From contig CALALV010000088.1 of the NCBI GenBank assembly GCA_937925605.1, positions 1 through 61,583 of the forward strand: DNA of 61,583 bases, read 5' to 3'. The translations under genes and the position numbers were made by a program. The stretch comes from an uncultured Woeseia sp. GTDB lineage: Bacteria; Pseudomonadota; Gammaproteobacteria; Steroidobacterales; Woeseiaceae. Positions 25,150-34,329 of this stretch are shown one piece after another. The notes under the pieces are model-generated. The model was given only the letters and a program-made list of their open reading frames with translations, did not search any database and had not been told where the DNA came from. How positions within the stretch are numbered: the stretch's first letter is position 1; the number at the start of each line of letters is the position of its first letter.

Positions 25150-28100
25150 GGCTGATGCGCACACTGCTGACCAACCACCCGTTGGTCAACATCCTGTTCG
25201 CGGTCGTGCTGATCCTGGGCGGTCTCTCCTACGTGCAGATGCCGCGCGAGCAGGACCCGGAAATCAACTTCAACTTCGTCAGCATCCAGACCGTGCTGCC
25301 GGGCGCGAGCTCGGCGGACGTCGAGGAGCTCGTGACCGGGCCGCTCGAAGACGCGCTGCGTAACGTGCAGGACATACGTTTCGTCTCGTCCACGTCGCGC
25401 GAGAACGTGTCGAACATCCTCGTGCGCTTCCGCGAACTCGAGGCACGCGAGTTCGACAAGCGGCTGACGGACCTGCGGCGGGAAATCCAGAGCAAGGCCA
25501 ACGACGAGCTGCCGGACGACATCGAGGACCCGTACGTGCTCGAAGTCACTTCGTCCAACGGCTTCCCGACCGCGAGCGTGCTCCTGATCGGCCAGGCCGA
25601 CGACGAAACGCTGCGGCGCCAGGCGAAGCTGGTACGCGACGAGCTGGAGCGGCTGAAAGGCGTGGACCGGGTGCAGGCCTTCGGCTTCAACGAGCCGGAG
25701 CTGCAGGTCGAGGTCGACCCGCTCGCGCTCGCCGCAAACGGCCTGACCGCGGCGGACGTCGCCGACCAGCTGCGCGAGTCGTTCCGCGACGTGTCCGCCG
25801 GCAACGTCGACGTCGACAACGAGACCTGGTTGCTACGCGTCAGCGGCAAGACCACTGACCCCGACGAACTCGCCGAATTCCTGCTCGCGCCGCGCAGCGA
25901 CGCGCAGCGCAAGGTGCCGCTGGACCGGGTCGCGAGCGTGCGCCGCGGTCGCGAGGAGGCACAGTCCGCCGTCAGCTACGACGGCCGCCCGGCGATCTTC
26001 CTGTCCATCTCGAAGATCCCGTTCACGAACACGCTGGAGCTCGTGGACCGCATCGACGCCTACGTCGACGACCGCAACCGGCTGCTCGACGGCAGCGGGC
26101 TCGAGCTCTACCTCGCCGACGACCAGACCGTGCAGACCCGCTCCGCGCTGCAGGTGATGCAGCGCAACGCGGGCCTCGGCCTGCTGCTGGTGCTCGGCGT
26201 CTGCTGGCTGTTCCTCGGCCTGCGCATTGCGGCCTTCGTGACGCTGGGTCTCGCGTTCTCGATCGCCGGTACGTTCTGGATCCTGAACATCACCGGCAAC
26301 ACGCTGAACGTGTCGGTGCTGCTCGGCATCGTCATCGTGCTCGGCATGCTCGTCGACGACGCCGTCGTGGTCGTCGAGGCACTGTATTACCGGCTGCAGC
26401 GCGGGCAGGAGGCGATCTCGGCCGCGCTGGACTCGCTGCGCGAAGTCGGCGCGCCGGTCACCTCGGCCGTGTTCACGTCGATCTCGGCATTCGCGCCGCT
26501 GATGCTGCTGCCGGGCATCCTCGGCGACTTCATGCAGGTCATACCGCTCGTGGTCACGGTCGGCCTGCTCGTCAGCCTGGTCGAGGCGTTCTGGATACTG
26601 CCCTCGCACGTGATCGCCCGGCCGAATCCGCCGAGCAGTCCCGAGGCGCAGCTCAGGCACTGGCGCGGCCGCTGGACCCACCTCGTGCGCACCCGCTACA
26701 CGCGCGCGCTCGCGTACGTGTTCCGGCGCCCGAAACGCTTCTTTGCCGGCAGCGTCGTCGCCTTCGCGCTGGCGATTACCGCCGTCGCCACCGAGCAGGT
26801 GCGCGTCGACTTCTTCACCTTCGACCCGATCCGCATGTTCTACGTCAACGTCGACATGCCGCCGGACGCGCCGCTCGAGGAGACGCTCGCGCAGACGGCG
26901 CGGGTCGCCGAGCGCATCGGCCCGGCGCTCGAGCCCGCCGAGGTGCGCGCAGTCACCAGCATCGCCGGCGTCAAGTTCACCGACGCGGAGGCCCTCTTCG
27001 GCGACCAGTACGGCCAGATCCAGGTGTCGCTGAACCCGCGGGCGCCCGACGGGCGCAGCGTCGGCGAGGTCGTCGACGCGGTGCGCGAGCTGGCCGTCGG
27101 CACCCCGGGCGATGCCGAGATCACCTTCTTCGAGATCTCCGGCGGGCCGCCGGCCGCGAAGGACATCAGCGTCAAGGTCCGCAGCGACGACTTCGACGAG
27201 CTGCGCGCCGCGACGGCAGCCGTGCGCGACATCGTCGCCTCGATCGACGGCGCCAGCAACGTCGCGGACAACGACGTGCCGGGGCGCTGGGAGCTGGTGC
27301 TCGACCTCGACGAGACGGCGGTCCGGCAGGCCGGGCTGTCGCCGGGTACCGTCGCGCGGCTGGTGCGGCTGCACGCGGACGGCGAGATCGTTGCGTTCAC
27401 GCGCGACGCCGGCGAGAAGGGGGAGCTGCGCGTCCGCGGGCCGCGCCGCAGCGTCAGCGACGTGCGGGACATGCTCGACGACCCCGTGGCGCTGCCGGGC
27501 GGCGGCACGACGACGCTGGGTGCGCTGGTCACCGCGCAGAGCCAGCGCGGCAACGGCACGATCCGCCACTACCAGTACCGGCGGGCAATCACGGTCGAGG
27601 CCGACCTCGACGGCGAGAAGATCAACACCGTCACCGCGAACAACCTGATCCGCGACCGCTGGACGGAAATCCGCGAACGCTTCCCGTCCAGCGATCTCGA
27701 GTTCTCCGGTGCCTTCGACGACATCCAGGAAAGCCTGGATTCGATGCTGATTCTCGGCCTGTTCGGGCTCGGCCTCATCTACCTGATTCTCGCGACGCAG
27801 TTTCGCAGCTACTTCCAGCCGATGTTGATCATCGTGACGGTGCCGATGGCCTTCATCGGCGTGGTGTTCGGACTTTTCATCACCGGCAATCCGCTCAGCC
27901 TGTACACGATCTACGGCGTCGTGGCACTCACCGGCATCGCCGTCAACGCGGCGATCGTGCTGATCGACGCCGCCAACAGCCGGATCAAGTCCGGCATGCG
28001 CCCGCTGCACGCGATCATCTACGCCGCGCGGCGGCGCGTGATCCCGATCCTGATGACGACGCTGACGACGATCGCGGGACTGTTCTCGCTGGCGACGGGC

Positions 28101-28280
28101 CTCGGCGGCAAATCCCTGCTGTGGGGTCCCGTTGCGACGAGCATGGTCTTCGGCCTGTTCGTCGCCACGGCGCTGACCCTGTTCATCGTGCCGATCCTGT
28201 TCCGGGCGTTCATGCGCCTGCGCGGCCACCGCCTGCGCAATGCCTTGCAACAGGTATCCGGGCGCGTACTATCGCGCTGA
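25146..28280 (+). CDS. RND efflux permease (AcrB/MMPL superfamily)
   Basis: The 1044-residue inner-membrane proton-driven pump has two homologous halves, each with one helix, a large periplasmic loop and five to six helices. Recognisable features are the N-terminal helix HPLVNILFAVVLILGG followed by MPREQDPEINF, the loop start PGASSADVEELVTGPLEDAL, GIVIVLGMLVDDAVVVVEAL with the proton-relay acidic pair in helix 4, and in the second half YLILATQFRSYFQPM and GIAVNAAIVLIDAAN. The length is typical. With the adaptor it forms a two-gene efflux operon. The substrate is not predictable and no TetR-type regulator lies beside it. Confidence 0.92.
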   Translation: MRLMRTLLTNHPLVNILFAVVLILGGLSYVQMPREQDPEINFNFVSIQTVLPGASSADVEELVTGPLEDALRNVQDIRFVSSTSRENVSNILVRFRELEAREFDKRLTDLRREIQSKANDELPDDIEDPYVLEVTSSNGFPTASVLLIGQADDETLRRQAKLVRDELERLKGVDRVQAFGFNEPELQVEVDPLALAANGLTAADVADQLRESFRDVSAGNVDVDNETWLLRVSGKTTDPDELAEFLLAPRSDAQRKVPLDRVASVRRGREEAQSAVSYDGRPAIFLSISKIPFTNTLELVDRIDAYVDDRNRLLDGSGLELYLADDQTVQTRSALQVMQRNAGLGLLLVLGVCWLFLGLRIAAFVTLGLAFSIAGTFWILNITGNTLNVSVLLGIVIVLGMLVDDAVVVVEALYYRLQRGQEAISAALDSLREVGAPVTSAVFTSISAFAPLMLLPGILGDFMQVIPLVVTVGLLVSLVEAFWILPSHVIARPNPPSSPEAQLRHWRGRWTHLVRTRYTRALAYVFRRPKRFFAGSVVAFALAITAVATEQVRVDFFTFDPIRMFYVNVDMPPDAPLEETLAQTARVAERIGPALEPAEVRAVTSIAGVKFTDAEALFGDQYGQIQVSLNPRAPDGRSVGEVVDAVRELAVGTPGDAEITFFEISGGPPAAKDISVKVRSDDFDELRAATAAVRDIVASIDGASNVADNDVPGRWELVLDLDETAVRQAGLSPGTVARLVRLHADGEIVAFTRDAGEKGELRVRGPRRSVSDVRDMLDDPVALPGGGTTTLGALVTAQSQRGNGTIRHYQYRRAITVEADLDGEKINTVTANNLIRDRWTEIRERFPSSDLEFSGAFDDIQESLDSMLILGLFGLGLIYLILATQFRSYFQPMLIIVTVPMAFIGVVFGLFITGNPLSLYTIYGVVALTGIAVNAAIVLIDAANSRIKSGMRPLHAIIYAARRRVIPILMTTLTTIAGLFSLATGLGGKSLLWGPVATSMVFGLFVATALTLFIVPILFRAFMRLRGHRLRNALQQVSGRVLSR

Positions 28281-28315
28281 ACGGCATGCGCGGTGCGCCG
28301 CGCGGGGGAAATCAC

Positions 28316-29677
28316 TTGGCGGTATCGGAAGCCGAGAGCTACCACGTCTCGGCCAACTGGCAGGTCGAGGATCGCTTCGGCGGCAAGCTGCCGCCGTCGG
28401 CCGACGTCGTCATCATCGGCGGCGGCATCGTCGGCGTGTCGACGGCCTGGTTCCTGGCCAAACGCGGCCTGCACGTCGTCCTGTGCGAAAAAGGCGCTGT
28501 CGCCTGCGAGCAGTCCGGCCGCAACTGGGGCTGGGTACGCCAGCAGGGCCGCGATCCGCGCGAGCTGCCGATGATGATCGAGTCGCGGCGCATCTGGCAG
28601 GAGCTCGAGCACGAGATCGGCGAGGACGTGGGATTCGCGGAATGCGGCTGCCTGTTCCTCGCGAGCGACGAGGACGAAATCGAGCACTTCGAGCGCTGGC
28701 TGCCGATTGCGAAGGAGCACGATCTCGACACCGAGATCATCAGCGGCGAGCAGCTCGACCTGCAGGTCATGCACGGCGGCGCGCGCTGGCCCGCCGCCCT
28801 GTACACGGCGAGCGACTGCCGCGCCGAGCCGCACAAGGCGGCCCCGGCCATCGCGCGGGCCGCCGGGCGCGCCGGCGCCGACATCCTGACGCGCTGTGCC
28901 GTGCGCGGCATCGAGACCAGCGCCGGCAGGGTGTCCGCCGTTGTCACCGAGCACGGGCCGATTCGCGCCGGCGCGGTGCTGTGTGCCGCGGGCGCCTGGA
29001 CCGGCATGTTCTGCCGCTCGCTCGACATCCCGCTGCCGCAGCTCAGGGTGCGCGGCACCGTCGCGCGCACGGCCGCGGCGCCGAAGCTGTTCAACGGCTG
29101 CGTGTTCGATGCGCGGCTCGGCATCCGCCGCCGCCAGGACGGCGGTTACACGATCGCGCACGGCGCCGTGCTCGATCACCCGATCACTCCGACGACGCTG
29201 CGTTACGCGTTCAAGTTCCTGCCCGCACTGAAGCAGGAGTGGCGGGTACTGCGGCTGTCGCTCGGCCGCGAGTTCATCGAGGAACTGCGCACGCCGTCGA
29301 AGTGGCCGCTCGACCGGCCGTCGCCGTTCGAGACCCGCCGCGTGCTGAACCCGGCGCCGAACCCGAAGGTGCTCGCGGGGATCGAGCAGAACCTGGCGGC
29401 GGTGTTCCCGGCGCTGGCCGGCACGCCGCTGGTGGAGACTTGGGCCGGGATCGTCGAGACGACGCCCGATGTCGTGCCGATCATCGGCGAGGAGCCTGGC
29501 CTGCCCGGCTTCTACGTCGCGACCGGCCTGAGCGGGCACGGTTTCGGCATCGGGCCGGGCGCCGGCAAGGCGATAGCCGCGCTGATCGCCGGCGAGAACA
29601 GCGGCATCGACCTGTCGCCGTTCCGGCGCGAGCGCTTCTTCGACGGCAGCCCGATCGAACCCATGCGCAGTGTCTGA
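28316..29677 (+). CDS. FAD-dependent amino-acid oxidase/dehydrogenase-like protein
   Basis: The 453-residue protein is of the DAO family (DadA/glycine-oxidase-like). It has the FAD dinucleotide loop VVIIGGGIVGVSTAWFLAKR near residues 30-49, GRNWGWVRQQGRDPRELPMM, and the C-terminal FAD-contact region GFYVATGLSGHGFGIGPGAG. It would oxidise a secondary or D-amino acid. The start is TTG 28316, 6 bases after GGGGGAA. An in-frame ATG at 28283 is possible but has no ribosome site. It follows the RND permease by 35 bases and precedes an M64 peptidase by 16. Confidence 0.85.
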   Translation: MAVSEAESYHVSANWQVEDRFGGKLPPSADVVIIGGGIVGVSTAWFLAKRGLHVVLCEKGAVACEQSGRNWGWVRQQGRDPRELPMMIESRRIWQELEHEIGEDVGFAECGCLFLASDEDEIEHFERWLPIAKEHDLDTEIISGEQLDLQVMHGGARWPAALYTASDCRAEPHKAAPAIARAAGRAGADILTRCAVRGIETSAGRVSAVVTEHGPIRAGAVLCAAGAWTGMFCRSLDIPLPQLRVRGTVARTAAAPKLFNGCVFDARLGIRRRQDGGYTIAHGAVLDHPITPTTLRYAFKFLPALKQEWRVLRLSLGREFIEELRTPSKWPLDRPSPFETRRVLNPAPNPKVLAGIEQNLAAVFPALAGTPLVETWAGIVETTPDVVPIIGEEPGLPGFYVATGLSGHGFGIGPGAGKAIAALIAGENSGIDLSPFRRERFFDGSPIEPMRSV

Positions 29678-29693
29678 CTCACCGGAGATACGC

Positions 29694-31094
29694 ATGCAGA
29701 GACTGCTGTTATTGTTGCTCGCCGCCCTGCCCGGCCTCGCCGCGGCCGCCGCCCCGGCGACGCTGCGGCTCGATTTCTACCACGGCGGCAACCGCGACAC
29801 CGAGCTCTACAGCCTGGACCAGGTCGTGCGCGAGCCCCTGCCGTGGCCCGGCAACCCGGCGCAGCCGATCGACCGGACGCTGCGCGGCCTCTACGAGTTC
29901 CAGGTGCGGGCGGCCGATGACGGCGAATTGCTGTACTCGCGCAGCTTCAGCAGCATCTACGGGGAGTGGGAGACGACCGGCGAGGCGCGCCGGCTGAACC
30001 GGACCTTCCATGAATCGCTGCGCTTTCCCGATCCGGGCGAGCCGGTCGACGTCGTCGTGCGCAAGCGCGGCGCGGACCAAGTCTTCGCCGAGGCCTGGCG
30101 GGTCGCCGTCGACCCGGCCGACTACCTCGTGCACGAGGAGAGCGCGGCGTACGCCGGCCAGGTCGTCGCGCTCGAGCGAAACGGCCCGCCGGGCGAGAAG
30201 GTCGACCTGCTGATCCTCGGCGACGGTTACACGGCGGCGGAGCACGACGCGTTCCTCGAGCGAGCCCGCGAGTTGGTCGAGGGCCTGTTCGCCACGTCGC
30301 CCTTCCGCGAGCGGCGCGGGGACTTCAACGTCTGGGCGCTGGCACCGCCGTCCGCGCAGTCGGGCGTCTCGCGTCCCTCGACCGGGATCCACCGCGACAC
30401 GCCGTTCGGCGCGCGCTACGACGCGTTCCGCAGCGAGCGTTACGTGCTGACCTACGACAACCGCGAGATGCGGCGCATCATCTCGTCCGCGCCCTACGAC
30501 TTCATCGAGATCCTGGTCAACAGCGAGACCTACGGCGGCGGCGGCATCTACGGCCTGTACTCGACGGCGGCGGCCGGCAGCGAGTGGGCCGAGTACCTGT
30601 TCATCCACGAATTCGGTCATCATTTCGCCGGGCTCGCCGACGAGTACTACACGAGCTCGGTCGCCTACGAGGCGCCGGACGCGGTCACGGAGCCCTACGA
30701 GCCGAACGTGACGGCGCTGCTCGATCCCGCGGCGCTGAAGTGGCGTGATCTCGTGGCGGACGGCACGCCGCTGCCGACGCCGTGGCCGAAGGAGGAATAC
30801 GAGGCGCACTCGCTCGCCTACCAGCAGCGGCGCGCGGAGATGCGCGAGCGTAACGTGCCGGAGGCCGAGATGAACGCGCTGTTTCGCACTAACCAGGAGT
30901 TCGTCGAGGCCCTGTTCTCGGCGGCGCCGCAAAATGACGCGATCGGCGCCTTCGAGGGCGCGCTGTACCAGGCGCAGGGCTACTACCGTTCCGAGATGAA
31001 CTGCCTGATGTTCACGCGCAGCGAGCGTTTCTGCCGGGTCTGCCGTGACGCTATCGAGGACGTCATCGACGAGTATTCGCGCCCGCCGCCCTGA
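29694..31094 (+). CDS. M64 family (IgA peptidase-like) metallopeptidase, secreted
   Basis: The 466-residue protein has a signal peptide (MQRLLLLLLAALPGLAAAA). A beta-rich N-terminal domain precedes an M64 peptidase domain that starts at KVDLLILGDGYTAAEHDAFL. The zinc site is HEFGHHFAGLADEYY, where HEFGH is HEXXH and a downstream Asp/Glu is characteristic. Near the end, SEMNCLMFTRSERFCRVCRD holds conserved cysteines and the Met region. Family members are exported proteases; the substrate of this one is unknown. GGAGA lies 7 bases before the ATG. Confidence 0.88.
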   Translation: MQRLLLLLLAALPGLAAAAAPATLRLDFYHGGNRDTELYSLDQVVREPLPWPGNPAQPIDRTLRGLYEFQVRAADDGELLYSRSFSSIYGEWETTGEARRLNRTFHESLRFPDPGEPVDVVVRKRGADQVFAEAWRVAVDPADYLVHEESAAYAGQVVALERNGPPGEKVDLLILGDGYTAAEHDAFLERARELVEGLFATSPFRERRGDFNVWALAPPSAQSGVSRPSTGIHRDTPFGARYDAFRSERYVLTYDNREMRRIISSAPYDFIEILVNSETYGGGGIYGLYSTAAAGSEWAEYLFIHEFGHHFAGLADEYYTSSVAYEAPDAVTEPYEPNVTALLDPAALKWRDLVADGTPLPTPWPKEEYEAHSLAYQQRRAEMRERNVPEAEMNALFRTNQEFVEALFSAAPQNDAIGAFEGALYQAQGYYRSEMNCLMFTRSERFCRVCRDAIEDVIDEYSRPPP

Positions 31095-32300
31095 TCAGTG
31101 CGCCCCGAGCGCATCGGCGAGCGCGGGCGCCAGGTCGCCGCGGGCGTCAACCGCGATGCGTTCGAGCCCGAGCCAGTGCGCGAGCGTCCACAGCTCGCCG
31201 GCCAGGCCCTCGGCAACCGGCCCCGCCGCCTCTCCCTTTTCGAGGTGCGCCGCGCGGACGGCGAGCAGCCCGTCGGCCCGCTCGGCCTTCAGGTCCACGC
31301 GCGCGCAGAGCCGGTCGCCGAGCAGGAACGGCAGCACGTAGTAGCCCCAGCGGCGATCTTTTTCGGGCACGTAGATCTCGATCCGGTAATGAAAATCGAA
31401 CAGGCGCTCCGCGCGCGGGCGATACCAGACCAGCGGGTCGAACGGCGACAGCAGCGTGCAGGCGTCGACCCGGCGCGGCAGGCGCGCGTCGCGATGCAGC
31501 CAGGCCGGTGCGCGCCAGCCGTCGACCTCGACCGGGCGCAGCCGCCCCTCCTCGGCCAGCTCCGCCAGCCGCGGCGCGGCGTCGCGCTGCGCCATGCGGA
31601 AATAGTCGGCGAGGTCCGCGGTCGTCGCGATGCCGAGGGCAGCCGCCGCGCGCTCGAGCAGTACCCGGCGGCCATCGGCTTCCGACATCGACGTCCTGTG
31701 CAGGCTTTCCGGGACGATGCGTTCCGCGAGGTCGTAGACGCGCTGGAAATTGGGCAGCCGCTCGGCGACCGCGAGCGTGCCGCGGCCGAAGTGCCATTCG
31801 AGCGCCCAGCGGCCGGCGGAGCGGTGCCAGTCGCCGGGTTCGCGCGCCGGCGACGGCGCCGGCGGCATGTCGTCCGTCGTGACCGGTCCGCGCTCGCGCA
31901 CGACCTCGAGGGCCTGGTCGAGGTAGGCCCCGGGATCGTCGAGATGGCTGAGCGCCCGGCCGGCCCAGGGCGCGTGATTGTCGCGGCGCCATTGCAGTGC
32001 CGGCCAGTAGTCGACCGGCACTATCGAGGCTTCGTGCGCCCAGTGCTCGATGAAGCGGCCGCCGGTGTGGACCGCGCGCCGGAACGCGTCCCCGTCGTAG
32101 GGCCCGAGCCGCGAGTACGGCACGAGCTCGTGCGCGGGCACCAGGACGTTGACGAAGTCCAGCTGCAGCAGGCCGAGCCGCTCGATGACGCGCCGGATGT
32201 GGCCGGCGTTGACTGCGCACGCGGGACGCGGCCGGTCGAGGCCCTGCGCGGCGAGCGCAATGCGGCGGGCCTCGGCGTTCGAGAACCGGCTACGTGGCAT
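31095..32300 (-). CDS. YcaQ/AlkX-type winged-helix DNA glycosylase
   Basis: The 401-residue protein of the HTH_42 family includes E. coli YcaQ (AlkX), which unhooks DNA interstrand crosslinks. The N-terminal half has VIERLGLLQLDFVNVLVPAH, where Q-L-D matches the QxD catalytic motif of the AlkX branch. Three winged-helix-like segments and a C-terminal barrel with LLSPFDPLVWYRPRAERLFD and YRIEIYVPEKDRRWGYYVLP follow, both family signatures. The ATG at 32300 overlaps the end of the upstream hydroxylase gene by 11 bases, so they are probably cotranscribed. The stop abuts the convergent M64 gene. Confidence 0.85.
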   Translation of the reverse strand: MPRSRFSNAEARRIALAAQGLDRPRPACAVNAGHIRRVIERLGLLQLDFVNVLVPAHELVPYSRLGPYDGDAFRRAVHTGGRFIEHWAHEASIVPVDYWPALQWRRDNHAPWAGRALSHLDDPGAYLDQALEVVRERGPVTTDDMPPAPSPAREPGDWHRSAGRWALEWHFGRGTLAVAERLPNFQRVYDLAERIVPESLHRTSMSEADGRRVLLERAAAALGIATTADLADYFRMAQRDAAPRLAELAEEGRLRPVEVDGWRAPAWLHRDARLPRRVDACTLLSPFDPLVWYRPRAERLFDFHYRIEIYVPEKDRRWGYYVLPFLLGDRLCARVDLKAERADGLLAVRAAHLEKGEAAGPVAEGLAGELWTLAHWLGLERIAVDARGDLAPALADALGAH

Positions 32301-33555
32301 GGCTCTCGGGGGCTGAGCGCGCGGCCGTAGGCAACAGCGCGAGCGACACGGCGGCATACAGCGCCGTGACGGCGGCCACGCCCGCCAGCGCATCCACGTC
32401 CGCAACGTAGTGCGCGGTCAGCAGGGCGAGCACCGGCACCGCGAGCAGCAGTCGTACGCGCTCGAAGCGCAGGGCCACGGGGCGACCCTCGCTCAGGCCG
32501 CCGATCGAGTACAGCGTGATCCACAGCAGCAGGCAGGGCAGCACGACGGCCGCGGCGCCGCGCGTCGCGAACAGCTGGCCGATCCAGAGGATGCCCGGGA
32601 CGGCGAGCACGAACTGGGCCACGACGTAGCGTCGCAGTGCCGGGGCCAGCGGCGGGTCGTATTTCTCGAAGCCCGCGAGTTCGCGCGCGGGCACCGGATA
32701 GCGTGCGGCCACGTCCGGCGGACGCCAGCCGGTCCGGCGGAACCAGATTCCGAGCCGGTCGCGCCAGCGGCTCGCGCGCCGGGCGTCGAACCAGAGGTAA
32801 TCGTAGACCTGCAGGTTGGCCCAGAAGGGGTTCCAGCTGGCGAGCGGCTTGCGCACGCCGAACACGACGGGCTCGTCGTCCCGTTCCTCCTGGAAGGTCC
32901 CGAACAGACGGTCCCACAGGATCAGGATGCCGCCGTAGTTGCGGTCGATGTAGATCTCGTTCTGCGCATGGTGCACGCGGTGGTTCGAGGGCGTGACGAA
33001 GACCCGGTCGAGCCAGCCGAGCCGGCCGATGTGCTGCGTGTGCACCCAGAACTGGTAGATCAGGTCGATGGCATTGACGGTCGCGACGATCTCGAGCGGC
33101 AGGCCGGCGAGGAACAGCGGCAGGTAGAAGATCCACGTGAACAGGAAGCCGGTGCTGGTCTGGCGCAGCGCCGTCGACAGGTTGTAGTCCTCGCTCTGGT
33201 GATGCACCGAGTGCGCGGCCCACAGGATGGAAATCTCGTGGCCGCAGCGGTGCGCCCAGTAGTAGCAGAAGTCGAAGGCGACGAGCGCCGCCAGCCACAG
33301 CGCGAGTCCGCGCGGCGAGAGGTCGAACAGCGCCGGGTCGATCTCGAACAGCGCCAGGTGTTCGAGCACCGTGCCCCAGACCAGCACCGGCAGCAGTTTC
33401 GTGAAGTAACCGAAGGTCGTGCTCAGCGTGCCGGCAGAGAGGCTGTTCAGCGCGTCGTTGGCGCGGTAGTGGCCGGTGCCGCGCCAGCGGTCGACAGCCA
33501 GCTCGAGCAGCAGGGCCAGCAGGAAAAACGGCACCGCGAGGGCGATCAGGTCCAT
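32290..33555 (-). CDS. Sterol desaturase/fatty acid hydroxylase family protein
   Basis: The 421-residue inner-membrane diiron enzyme has the family histidine clusters HRCGHE (about 105), HSVHHQ (about 118) and HRVHHAQN (about 195), plus a separate His in WVHTQHIG. About seven hydrophobic segments are visible. The C-terminal third adds an extra membrane region beyond the core fold (WIGQLFATRGAAAVVLPCLL onward), as in longer bacterial members related to alkylglycerol monooxygenase. It hydroxylates or desaturates a lipid; the exact substrate is unknown. It lies upstream of, and overlaps, the AlkX-like gene. Confidence 0.85.
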   Translation of the reverse strand: MDLIALAVPFFLLALLLELAVDRWRGTGHYRANDALNSLSAGTLSTTFGYFTKLLPVLVWGTVLEHLALFEIDPALFDLSPRGLALWLAALVAFDFCYYWAHRCGHEISILWAAHSVHHQSEDYNLSTALRQTSTGFLFTWIFYLPLFLAGLPLEIVATVNAIDLIYQFWVHTQHIGRLGWLDRVFVTPSNHRVHHAQNEIYIDRNYGGILILWDRLFGTFQEERDDEPVVFGVRKPLASWNPFWANLQVYDYLWFDARRASRWRDRLGIWFRRTGWRPPDVAARYPVPARELAGFEKYDPPLAPALRRYVVAQFVLAVPGILWIGQLFATRGAAAVVLPCLLLWITLYSIGGLSEGRPVALRFERVRLLLAVPVLALLTAHYVADVDALAGVAAVTALYAAVSLALLPTAARSAPESHAT

Positions 33556-33630
33556 GTCGCTTGACGGGGAACGAGGCGAAAATCAGGGTAAGCTCGCCTG
33601 CCGACACCGTCAAACGAGCGTTTCGCGTTC

Positions 33631-33918
33631 ATGACCTTCAGCTTCGCCGCCCTGCACCGCTCTGCCGCGTACTGGAGCGTCCTCGGTCTCGCGGCCGCGG
33701 CCAATGCCTGGAGCTTTGTCGCGCCGCGCCTCGGCGAGCCGGCGTGCTGCGACAGCGTGACCGCGACCGGTTTCCCGTTCCCGTTTCACCTGGGCGGCGG
33801 CATTGCCGGCGAGCAGCGCTGGCTCGTGACCGGTCTGCTGCTCGATCTCGTCGTCGCCTGGACCCTCGCCGTGATCGCGGCGTGGATCGGACTCGCGTGG
33901 CGGCGCCGCGGCCGCTGA
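33631..33918 (+). CDS. Small membrane protein, unknown function
   Basis: The 95-residue protein has two clear hydrophobic helices, SAAYWSVLGLAAAANAWSFV near the N-terminus and WLVTGLLLDLVVAWTLAVIA near the C-terminus, with a basic cytoplasmic end (WRRRGR). The loop between holds ACCDSV and GFPFPFHLGGG. No family is recognised. It stands between two minus-strand transcription units. A similar reverse-strand frame here appears to be a shadow. Confidence 0.6.
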   Translation: MTFSFAALHRSAAYWSVLGLAAAANAWSFVAPRLGEPACCDSVTATGFPFPFHLGGGIAGEQRWLVTGLLLDLVVAWTLAVIAAWIGLAWRRRGR

Positions 33919-33921
33919 GCC

Positions 33922-34329
33922 TCAGCCGCCCGGCAGCAGCGCGCGGGCCAGCCATGCGCCGACATAGAAGCCGGCGAAGCCGCCGACGACAGACAGCGCG
34001 AGGTAGCCGGCGGCCTGCAGCGGTTCGCCGGCGGCCGACAGCGCACCGGTCTCGTAGACCAGCGCGGACAGCGTCGTGAAGCTGCCGCAAAAGCCCACCG
34101 CGAACAGCAGCCGGTACGCCTCGTGCGCGAGCGCCGTGCCGTCGATCCAGTGGCTGTCCGCCAGCGCCTGCAGCAGGATGCCGAGCAGGAAGCAGCCCGC
34201 CAGGTTCGACAGCAGCGTGCCGAGCGGCAGCGTGTAACCCTGGCGCGCCATCGTCACGGTCAGCGCGTAGCGGGCCATGGCACCGAGCGCGCCGCCGCTG
34301 CCGACCAGCGCGAAGGCCGTGGCGTTCAC
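33922..34329 (-). CDS. crcB: Fluoride exporter CrcB/FluC
   Basis: The 135-residue protein has four membrane helices. Motifs are GSGGALGAMARYALT at the N-terminus, LLSNLAGCFLLGIL (the conserved Asn) and GFCGSFTTLSALVYE (the Phe/Thr/Ser-rich fluoride path). It acts as a dual-topology dimer that exports fluoride. GTG 34329 overlaps the upstream TGA by GTGA, making it the last gene of the ccm-thioesterase-NMO run. No fluoride riboswitch precedes it, as expected for an internal operon gene. Confidence 0.9.
   Translation of the reverse strand: MNATAFALVGSGGALGAMARYALTVTMARQGYTLPLGTLLSNLAGCFLLGILLQALADSHWIDGTALAHEAYRLLFAVGFCGSFTTLSALVYETGALSAAGEPLQAAGYLALSVVGGFAGFYVGAWLARALLPGG

Noticed and set aside
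25833..28250. 805-codon minus-strand frame antisense to the RND permease
   Set aside because: It is His/Arg/Glu/Asp-rich, as expected for the complement of a GC-rich gene; the plus strand has a complete RND permease.
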